DNA of 64,000 nt from Neospora caninum Liverpool (Eukaryota > Apicomplexa > Conoidasida > Eucoccidiorida > Sarcocystidae). Within the stretch, counting starts at the first letter, position 1. Each line of letters opens with the position of its first letter. The stretch covers positions 992,001 to 1,056,000 of the forward strand of contig NC_018398.1 of assembly GCF_000208865.1 (NCBI RefSeq). Direction: 5' to 3'. The notes under the pieces are model-generated. The model worked only from the letters and a program-made list of their open reading frames with translations. It was not told the DNA's origin and did not search any database. The position numbers were made by a program, and so were the translations under genes. Of the stretch, positions 46,752 to 57,500 are shown piece by piece.

Positions 46752-49700
46752 TTACACGTCGCTGTTTTCTTCCGCAAATTCCTGAGACACGAAACAAACA
46801 GAAAGCCCCAGTTCAGAACGCCTCCCGAGCAGCGCCGAGACGCATGCCACGCTCTGCTCAGGAGACACCCACACCACTGTCTCTCACGTCTTTCGAAACA
46901 CAAAACGAGACCACCCGGACATGTGGGGAGAATTAGATCTGCCCTCGTGTACAGGCGCTCCAGAGAGAGAAACATCTACTTTGTGTTTGACAGTGCTTAA
47001 GCTCCAACTGAAAACGCAGGCAGCCGACTTTACCTTCATGAACTGAACGAGGGCGTCAACGCCTTCCATGGGCATGCCTGTGTAGAGAGAGGCGCGGCAG
47101 CCTCCCAGTGCGCGGTGTCCTTCCTTGGAAAAACAAACAACAGAAAAAGAATTCAAGGTTTGCCATCGTCTGATATGCGTTCGCCCGTCCTCCTTGTGCG
47201 TCTCTCTTTCGTCGCTTTCTTGCCTCCTAACCCCGGCATAAAAACGCGCATTCCTCTACTTTGTATCCTGCTTCGGGTTGCGTCTCTACCTCCTCGATGT
47301 CGCGATCCGGATCTTCGTTGGGGCTTTCTTTTTTGTTGTCCCTTTCCGCGGTGCTTGTTCGTCTTCTGGCTACCCCCTTTGGCGCTTCACGTTCTGTCTC
47401 TGCTTGTTCTTCCTGGTGCTCTGCTTGTTCTTACGTGTGTTCTCCCTTTTGCTGTTCTTGTTCTGTTTCCTCTTTTGTTTACTTCCTTTTACCAAGTGGT
47501 AGAGTCCCCGTTCTTCGGCTTCTCTGAGGAACTTTCGTGTCAGTTCCACGTGCTCTGGAGCTTGTTCGCGGGCTGTCTTCGTCGCTCCTTCTCTCGCTTC
47601 GTGCTCTTCTCTGTGTGAGGGGTCGACGACAGAGAATCGAATGTTCATTCTTGACCGGGCGCCTTCGGCCACAGGACACAGGAAGACGTCGCTTTCGTCG
47701 ATCACGTCGTAGATCTTCTTCGCCTTCCTTGCGCACACATCTGCCCAGCTCGCCAAGCCTCCTTGCTTGCGCAGATACTTCGCCATCAGACCCACGATGT
47801 AAATGCTGAAGACGGGAGGAGTGTTCAGCGCGCTATCCGCTTTCTTACACAGGCTGTAACTGCACATGGACGGGCAGAGGTCCAGTTCCTTTCCTGCGAA
47901 GAAAAAGCGACGAACCAAAGTCAAAGGCACCTCAAACTCATGAATGCACAAGCTTGTTGCCAGATATAAATAGAAGCACACCGATGGTATAGACACACAG
48001 GTCTATTTATGTATACGTTCGCATACTAGCATCGGGACGCGGATGTGGTCCAATACAGACACATATGAGTATACATAGACAGAGATTTATACGTGCTCAT
48101 ACATATATATATATATATATATATACACGACAATATACACCTACGCAGACATTATACCTGTATATTTTGGAGCGTGGTCACCCTACGTAAACACTACCAA
48201 TGGAAGAAGTGGTAAATGCAATCGATAGTTCCATGCTCAAAACGTTTCACACAAACCGACACGGATTTAAAAGCCTTCCTGGTTTAGCAAACTCGATGAG
48301 CCATCAAGTTATTCATTTCGTGTCGATATAAATGTTTACGCACTCGAATGTGTGTATAGCTCCTCAGCCGACCAACTAGCAGTGGGAGACACACTCAGAT
48401 ACGGCGAGACAAATACGCAGAACAAAAGACAACTGGGCAAACACGGAGAATATACGCGACCTCAAGCCTACTCGAATGTGAATTTCTCGTGTAGCTACAT
48501 ATATATATATATATATATATATGCATATCCAACTGTGTACGATCGTATATGTATATCTACACACATACATCTGTATCTTCCCGCTTGCAAATACCCCCTA
48601 CTTACTTCAGTGAGTACGTATTTGTGTGTATATATATGTACACATATACATATATGCATGTATATATATAGCAGTTGTGTGCATACGCATGTGTGTAAAG
48701 AATGCGTTTTCGTTTTTCTTACCAAGAACATCATCCCGAGCAATGACGATCGTGACGCCGGACGGTCCCACGTTCTTCTGAGCGCCGGCTGCATTTTTGA
48801 CACAAAGAGACGAACTGCTGGAATGTGGAAAGATTTGGCTTTTGTCTTTTCCCTCCCGCGATGCCTGCGTGCGTGTCTCCGTGTTTATCTCACCCACAAT
48901 AAGTGCATGTGCCTCAATGTCGATCGGCCGGCTGCAAAAGTTCGAGGACATGTCACTGGTGAGGCGCAGCTTCGTTTTCGCGGAATATTCGGCCGGAGAC
49001 TTTTCGCCTCCGTTTCCGTTGCTGCCTTCAGCACTTCCATTTGCTCCAGCATCTCCAGGGCCTGGAGAAGAGGGCGACGAGGAAGAGAAGAGAGGAAGTT
49101 CTGTGGGAGGCAAGAAACGAGCCTGCGAGAGATCGGGAGTTTGAGGGAACTCCAAGCCGTACACAGTCTCGTTGTCGCAGTAGTGTACATACGCCGCCTG
49201 CGCGCAAAGAGGAGAATAACAAGACAGTCAAGGTAACAAAGAAAAGACAAGATAAGGAAAGGGCATGGAAAAACATAAAAAAGAAAAGAATGGTCATACA
49301 CGCAGCAGAAGCCGAGACAGGAGAGACGGATCCAATGATACACAAACAGCCTATACATATGAATAAATATATATGCATATATTTATGCCCGTTTACAGTT
49401 ACACACTTACATTTGTATACATACATATATATATATATATGTATACGTATGTAAGTATATGTGTTTCTCTTTTCTCTGACTTACGTTCGGATTCAGGCTC
49501 CATTCGGTGACGGCAGGAAGGTCAACAGACCCGTTTGCTTTGTTGTCTGCTGCCACCCTCATGTTGCCGTATTTTCCTGCTTCTTTGAAGGCGTACCGAC
49601 TCCAGTTCCTGAGCGCAGGAGCCGAAAGGCGCGAACACCTCTCAAAAGGGTCCGAAATTCACCATGCAAATACGCCTCCATGTGCACACATTTGCAAACT

Positions 49701-51242
49701 GAGTGCGAACCCGCAAACCTGAATGTCGGCATCCATGGGATCCATAAAAACATATAGAAGTGCCTGCATATTTAAATCTATCTATAGACGCCTACGTGCC
49801 GTCGCAGCAGGGGAGCACGCAGAGAGAGATTAAGCAACCAGGGAACAAGGTCAGAGAGAGAGATCTGGCTATTTTATTTTTCTGTTTGCATGCATCCTTA
49901 AAACACTGGCAACGACGCGGTGAAGAGAGACCCGTATTATGTACGGGCCTATGCCTATCTGGAATCTGGAAACCTCTGGAGCGAGGGGGAGTCATGACTT
50001 TTCTGTTGCGTAACAGCAGCCGGTGCATCGTTTTTCCCAAAAAACACTGTACGGGGCGTGCGCTTCGTTTTACCCCGAAGCACACCACATGCGCTTGTCC
50101 CCTCGTCTCTTTCGCAAGGCTCTCCCATCAGCTACCTTCCCCGACTCAGTACACAGACTTGAGAATGCAGTGAAAAGGGGCGTGGTTTACCCTGTAATAA
50201 CGTAGTCCGCAGTGTCCCCAGAAGCTCTGAGCATGTTGAGAGGCTGGGCGGCGAACTGAAGGGTCGCACCTCCTTGCATAAAGAGGAGATGGTGAGACGG
50301 AGGCAGATTGAGGAGTGCGGCGAGATGGCCTTTTGTCTCTTCCAGCATCTTGAGGTAATACCTACCTCTGTGGCTCTACACGCACAACACAGACACACTC
50401 TCGGAGAGCGAGCGCATGCAACCAGGAAGCAGAAAACGGCGGGAAAACAATGTAGGCGGTCCGCGACTAAGCCAGTCGCTCCAGGTAGCTTACAGAGCGA
50501 CAGCTGCTTTCTCCACAGTTTCATATATATATATATATATATATTTGTATTTCTTTAGATTGGAGGAGACGAAAAATACTCTGACACAATTTCGGTTAAA
50601 GGATTCTTTCTGCGGGAATTGAAAACACAAAGGACTCAAAAAAGGATGTCAACCTACAATCATACATACCATACATATATACAGTTATACATGTAAACAT
50701 ATAATGGGATGAAAACTCATGTGTACCGATACACACGCAAACACATATGTGCATATAAATACGTCTATATATGCAGGCACGCATTTATTCGTATGCTTCG
50801 GGGCGGCTGTACCTTCCTGTGGGAAAACGCTCTGGGAAGTCTTAGCTCGGCGATGGGCGTGAATAATGAAGGACGACGCGAATGTAAAAGGCAAAAGAGG
50901 GCCAGAAAAAAGGACAAAAACAAGAAGAAAAGAAAAGAGAAGCATCCTTGAAACCGACTGGCAGTCTTCTCACCATCTCTAAAATGCTCATCCCGCAGCC
51001 GCGCCAGTTGAGAAAATCCTGCTGCGCCTCAAGCAACACCTCAACCGGCAAACATGCCGGGCCTAAAACAAAGGCAAAATAGGAGAACGTTCTGCCGATA
51101 TGGAGATCCACAGCTGCAACTTCCAATCGACCTATCTGAGCACACATATCTCATATCTCTCTCTATTTGCATATATATTTATATATATCATAGAGGTATG
51201 CCTATACATCCATACATATCTATATGTATACCTCTCGGTGTA

Positions 51243-51282
<40 letters not shown>

Positions 51283-51893
51283 AATGGTGTCCGTAGGTAC
51301 CTGTAGCAGTGGGATATTGTCGTACACATAGGTATATACTATGATGTCCACACCCTGTCTCTCTACACATGCCGCAGGCATGTTAATCTACATCGGTATG
51401 TATATTTGCTTCTAGCTCGATAGGCAGGTACGCACGGCCTCTATACATACACTCCGTCGATCTATAGCCTGTCTCCTCAGTCACATGAGAGCATGTAAAT
51501 GCTGACGCAGCTTGCGGTTTACACAGACACACAGAGGCACGTATACCGCGACGCAAACGCGCATGCAGAAATGCCGATGAATATTTATTTTTAAAGCTGT
51601 TGGGAGTGACACTGAGGTGCAAACATGCAGAGAGACGGAGCGGTACTTGGATAGATGTAACCAGGCATGCAGAGGTGTGTATGGAAGCGCTGGGCAGCGG
51701 CGTAGTAGATCGATGAAGACGAACAGAAAGATAGAGATATTTTCATATACACTTATAAAGATAGGCATTTATAAAGATAGGTTTGTGGGCAAAGGTGTAG
51801 AGGCTTACCAGGAGCAAAGTTAACTACCCGGCCGTAAGGGAGGATTTGCTGGCGTTTCGTCGCCGCGAGACTCGCGAGTTCGTCGTCGGCCAT
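46752..51893 (-). CDS. serC: Phosphoserine aminotransferase
   Basis: PLP-dependent enzyme converting 3-phosphohydroxypyruvate and glutamate to phosphoserine and 2-oxoglutarate, the second step of de novo serine synthesis. It is probably cytosolic, as no leader peptide is seen. Nine exons in transcript order: 51893-51809, 51062-50974, 50375-50191, 49608-49485, 49197-48894, 48788-48723, 47893-47493, 47123-47034 and 46781-46752 (TAA), 457 residues. Family landmarks in order: [75 protein letters not shown] with the PLP lysine at about 267, [32 protein letters not shown] and the final EFAEENSDV. Bacterial SerC has about 360 residues. Most of the extra length is a Ser/Gly/Asn-rich insert after [10 protein letters not shown]. 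The 105-nt intron 48789-48893 was placed because its removal restores the ALIVAGAQKN motif. Confidence 0.94.
48102..48523. repeat. (AT)n microsatellites in a SerC intron
   Basis: AT runs at about 48102-48125 and 48498-48522, in the intron between 48723 and 47893. Confidence 0.9.
50524..50545. repeat. (AT)n microsatellite in SerC intron 2
   Basis: AT run in the intron between exon 2 (ends 50974) and exon 3 (begins 50375). Confidence 0.9.
51244..51280. repeat. (AT)n microsatellite in SerC intron 1
   Basis: AT run of about 37 bp in the intron between exon 1 (ends 51809) and exon 2 (begins 51062). Confidence 0.93.
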
Positions 51894-54596
51894 GTTGGAA
51901 AAAAGAGACTTTCTTCTGCTCAGCAGAATCAGAAACAAGGCCAGATGAAAACGAAAGACTAGTAAGTGTTTAAAGTGCAGCTGGAAGATGTGTTACGCGT
52001 CGCTGGTCGACGCTAGCGATCCAGGAGCTGGAAAGATGGGACACGCGAGGTCGGGAAGACGCGCGAGCCACCACGACTGAGACAGTGGGGCGCCCGCAAG
52101 GCAGCTGGCGCACGCAGCAAAAAAAACGAGAAAGGACGAAAGAGAAAGAATCGAACTGCAGAGGGGTAGACAGAAAACGCTCTGAAAAGGAAAAAAGGGA
52201 AGGACAGGGGCAGGTAAAGAATTCGAGAAGGAGGGACAGAGAGAAAAAAGGAGAAAAAGGTGGCGGAAGAGAAAGAAAGCGAGTAAAAGGAAGATGAAGA
52301 GATAGAAGAGACAGAAAGAGACAGAAAGAAAGAGATGGAGAGAAAACAAATGAGAAAAGAATGCGAGAGGCGAGACAGAACACACGGTACGACGGAGAGA
52401 GGCACGCTCAAGTGGAAGCAGATGAAGATTTGTTGAGATTGTCGGGAAACGCCCACCGAACCTCTTTCTGGAGACACTGGAGACACCCAAAAGACGCTTG
52501 ATTCTCTCAAAAGTCTACCTGTGGCTCTTAGGACACTTAGCATCTCGACGCTGTCTTCCCTTCAAAAACTCTGGAAATTTGCTTTTTGCACGAAGTAGAG
52601 ATTATACAAGAGTGGGAGACCAGTGAGTCCTGTGAGCGGGGAGTTTTATGTCTGATCTGCCTGCCTCGTCTTTTTTGACGGAAAAAGTGAAGGCGCATGA
52701 GCCTTCCTGTTAAATTACCTAGGCCACCCCAGCTCCAAGAAGACGTGATCTCTAGAGGAGGCACCAAAGACAAACGGGCTACAGATGTGTCTTCTTCGGC
52801 GCCGGCACGCAACACACGTGGACAAACTGTTGAGGATTAAAAGAGAAAACGAAGGGAAGAGGGGAAAGGAGGGGCGTTGCCTTTTCCAGAAAAACAGAGG
52901 GGGGAAATCAAGCTAAAAAGGGGCATGGGCAGTGGCATGCCACAGGAGAAACAGACGAGAGACTTCTGCTAAGGATACGCACCTCTTGTGCCTCTCCCAC
53001 TTCGAGACACAAGCACGAACTTCAATTCGAAAAAAACAGAAAGGAAACAGTTTCGCTTGCATACACATACATTTACCTTTGCCGCTAAATGCGATGCTGC
53101 CATAAGGTCAGTACCTACAAAGAAAACGTCAATGCATCTACATATATACGTATATATGTATATATATGGGTCATAGTTAGTAGAAGCCCCAGTTCGAAAC
53201 AAGAGCTGTAGAAAGGTGACGGACTCTAGAACCCGAACAGTTTGAATGCGATGTATATGCTTTATCCGAATAATACGCAAATATCCCCATACTGATAATA
53301 ATTGTGCTATGTAATGTCTCTGTAGCCCGTTTGGTATAGGCAATCTCTCTCATGCATAGCCTTCGTCTTGTATAGGCACGTGAGGATACTGCCCTGAAAA
53401 AGCCTGCGATAGAGAATATATCGGCACTACACGTATGTGAAATATATATATGTTATATATATATATATATATATATAACGCTAGCTACCGTTTTTCGTTG
53501 ACTTTTTGGTGCTTTTGAAGCGGTTGGTTGACTTCATGTCCCAGCGTAAGGCGGCCCAATCCCGCTTCTTGCACATGCCAGATACACTGATAAAGTATTG
53601 CATAGGTCGACTCTGCAGAGGCAGCGCCACGCAAGCGGGGAGCTTTGCATTTTTCTGTGCATGCCAGGAGCCGTAAACCCGAGCCTCATTTGGGAAAACA
53701 GCATCTCACCCTCGAAGGGAAAGAGAGACGAGAGTAGATTTGTTTTTTGACCGGGCATTTTGCAGCTCGTGAGCATCTCACGTTTCTCCAGGAAGTGTGG
53801 AGGTGAAAATCAGCAGGCTTCCTTCGCGGTGGGCAAAACCGGAAAAAAAAACAAAAGCCTTAAACATACCCTGACAAGATCTACAAATGCATAGGCATAT
53901 AAGCGTATTCAGCTGACAGTGTGCCAATTTTTACCTAGATACCTCTCCATATACGGAGCTACATAGTTGCATACATATGTATCTTTGGGTACAGTACCTG
54001 AAATGCAACTTCTTGAGTGCTCCCCTCTACCCTCGTTCTATCTCTATATATGTAGATACGTATGCACGGGTGCATACAAACTTATGTAGGTGTACATTTA
54101 GCTATATACATCTATGTAGGTGTATACATGTGTAGGAAGAGAAAACCGTATGTCTGAGAGAAACGTGAAGAAAGACAAAGAGAGAAAGGAGGAACTTATT
54201 GCTCCTTAATCCAATGCGCGGGACCGTAACCACGGATGTGCGAAAACGCCAAAAAGGGGAAAACCCGAAAATGACACTGCGTTGGACAATGTGAAGGAAA
54301 GAGTGACAACGGAGGCACAGAATCAGTGCATCGCTCTTGCCACCAACCGTGACAAACGAAAGATGAGACTGGAAAATCATCGCAGAACAAAACCAAAGAA
54401 GAAACCGCAAGGACAAAAAACCTCGGCATGGATTCAGAGTTAATCTAATTTTCTTTTTTTGCAACTGCCTGTCTCCTCTCTCGTCCTACGTCGCGTTCTA
54501 TGTCGACTTCCAAGATCACCCGCTTCATTTTTCTACCTTTTTCCTTCTTTCTAACTCTCTCTTGTTTCTTTCTCTCCGCTTTCTTTCTGTGGCTCT
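51894..54596. other. Region between SerC start and carrier stop
   Basis: About 2.7 kb that should hold the SerC promoter and 5' UTR plus the carrier 3' UTR, both genes being on the minus strand. It contains a purine-rich tract on the plus strand (about 52110-52350), a TGCATGC motif at 53658-53664 and an (AT)n run near 53450-53476. Minus-strand open frames at 52537-52815 and 53534-53776 lack any family resemblance and are not called. Confidence 0.5.
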
Positions 54597-57500
54597 TCAG
54601 TGATAGGCGAAAGAAGGAAGGCGCCCCATGAGGAACGAGTAAACGGAGACGGAGATCGCGCACTCTGGAAGGGCTCGTGCGAGCAAGACGCCCACGCCTC
54701 GAAACACGCCAGCGCAGGGTTTTGGAAAGAACCGGGAGGCGCGTGAAAAGCCGAACAGATGGCAGAAAGGCGAGACGCGCGTCGTGGAGTGGATAGACAC
54801 CGCAGAAGAGGAGGGAGAGACAGGCGCCGTTGTAGGAGACAGCGCCCTGCAAATAGCGACATACTGTTGCCTGCGCCTGCAACCGAGAAAAAAACGAAAC
54901 ATCGCTGTTGACATACAACGCAGGATCACCTGTTCGTCCTTTCTACCCTTTGTATCTCCCTCACAACGCCTTCACCGCCTTCCGTTTGGCTCTATCCCTC
55001 TGCCTCTTTTTCCTTTTCTCAGTCTCTTCTCTTGTCCCTCCCCTACCCCACACCGCTGCCAGCTTCTGCTTGTGCCTCGCGTTTGTCTTCAATTTCTATT
55101 TACCTCGCCAGTTCGGCTCAGAAAAGCGGCAGGGACTGTCGTGTTTTTGGTGCGCATAAGCTTGGTCTTCCCTTTCGCTCACCGGAGTGTGTCGAGGGGG
55201 TACGTCGCCAGCTGTGCGCAGAGACCCGCGGCAAAGGCTGCCGTCGCCGCCTCTCTCCATCTCGGCAGCTCCTGTCTTTCCTGTTTCTCTTCGCCTCCCT
55301 CACATTGTTTCTCGCCACACTGCTCTTCACACGCTTCTCTCTCTCCTTTCTCGCCTCGAGCCTTTCTCCCTCGTCTTCCCTCTTCCTCGTCTTGCCTGTC
55401 CTCCCTCGCTTCTGTTTCTCTTGTCTCCGATTTGCATACGCCTTCCTCGTTCTTGTCTTCATCTCGCTTTTCCTGACGCTCGGCGACGAAGCGCGGCGCA
55501 GGCGCAGCCGCCGCGCAGGCCTCGCCGCAGTGGAGAGACAGAAGCAGCGCGTGGAACTTGGAATGGAGAAACCCGGTGAGAAAGGTGAACGGCACGAGGG
55601 TCACCACACATAAGCCGAATCCGCTGTAGAGGAGGCGGAAGCCTGAAAGGCCAAAGGGAAAGACATGACGCAAACGGACGAGGCTAGAGAGCAGGACGAA
55701 ACCAAAAGGAGCGAACCTGTGGGAGAGCTAGGAAGAACGAAGAGTATTGACGCCGAAGAAGAGACACAGAGAGACAAAAATGGCAGCAAACGAGGCGGAC
55801 GAAAAGAGCGGGAAGACGGTCGACTGAGAGAAAAGGAGATGCGCCAGACGAGAGAGAGAAGTCGCGGAGACGTGAGACAAGGTGAGGGCACACCCCAATC
55901 GGGGTTAGCGCGTAAGTCGGGAAGCGCGAGAGGAAATTTGGTGTCAAAAACAAATTGGAGGCGATGTGATTCCTCTTGTCACCCTGTTCCTTCTCTCCGT
56001 CCAAAGCGTGTATACCATCTCTCGCTCCGCCTCCAAAATCCTGTGAGGCACGAGAGGCCACACCAGATCGGTGAGAGCGGCTAAAATGGAGTGTATGGAC
56101 ACTGGAAGCAGAGACGAAAACGAGCCTTGGGGAGAGACGCGAAAGATGCAGCGACACAAGCGCGAGGCGGCACACAGACGCGAGCTTGTCCTTGTCTCTT
56201 CACCTTGATTGAATTGCACGAGTCCTGAGACATTTGTGCCTCTTTTCCTGACTCGTCTCCCCGTCTTCTTTCTTCCCACAGGCCGTTCCTTTCTTCGTCC
56301 GCGGGGTCTTTGAGACAGCCGAGCCAGACAGACCTCTGCGTTGCTTCCTCGAGAGCGCGTACCTCCCACTCTGTACAGTTGGAACATCACGCGCAAAGGG
56401 CGGATTCGGCGTCTGTTTCTCGCATTTTCCCTTTCCGCGTCACCGTGGAAACTAAACAGCCTCCATCTCCCTCGCGGCGGTGTCTCAGCGAAACCGGAGG
56501 TGAAACTTCCGCCCTTTGCCTGCTGCTCTCCAGATAGGCCTTCTTCCGAGAATGCAGCCGGCGGCCAGTCTCGCAGTGAAGAGGCGACAGTCCCAGAGCG
56601 GCGGCAACTGCCAGCTAAAAGGAGGGAACAATCGCGCGAAACGAAACAAGAAAACACGAGACAGAGAAGGTGAGAGAGAGGCAGAGGACTAAGAGAAAAA
56701 ACCGCAGGGTTCGGGTTTTGTTTCTCTCGTGATGAAGTTGGGGAAGCGGAGGGACGGGGAAAACGCGATGCCGACAAAGAGAGAAAAGGATCTGCGAAGA
56801 TGTCCCTTCTCCAAAGGAAGCACGGGAAGAAGGGAGGCGACGCAAGGACACGGCAGGTCATTGTGGGCGTTTTCGCGTTCTTCAGAAAAGGAAAAGCCGC
56901 TGGCGAGAAGCTATGCACACTCTGCCACGCGAGGCAACAACGGAACGGAAGAGAGGCAAAGACGCTCGACAGAGACAGAAAGAGAGAGAGAGCAAGCGAG
57001 AGGACGAAAGAGATAGACAGAAAAGAAAGAGAGAAAGAGAAAGCTGCGAAGGTGAAAAGTAAGTTGAGACGGATGAAGAGCGAGGAGAGAACTGGCGAGT
57101 TACGAGAGGCGAGTTGGAGCGCGATCGGTCAAGGAGAGTTTCGACTTTGAGCACATCGAATTAACAGCAGCGCCCGGAATAGACTCGCATCTTTCCGGAG
57201 TGTTCTCGAAACCACGCGAACACGATAGAACCTGGAACAAGCAAAACTGTCACTCAAGGTCACGAACTAACAGTCCCTTGCGCCGGACAGTCTTTCGAGA
57301 AAAAACCCAGACTCATTTGCTTACCGAGAACGCACGCGGCCGTGTGGGCGACGTCGAGCGGATAGCAGACGGCGAGCGCGGCGAACGCGCAGAGGGACAT
57401 ACACCCAACCTGAGCGTAGATACACCGGAGAAACGGCGAGAAAAGTGCACAGAAATCCAAAGGAAGAATTGCCGCATGACGAGAGACGGCGACGCCAGAA

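Noticed and set aside
52537..53776. Minus-strand open frames of 80-92 codons upstream of SerC
   Set aside because: No family resemblance, no clear splice partners and mixed composition. They are probably chance frames in a promoter or UTR region.
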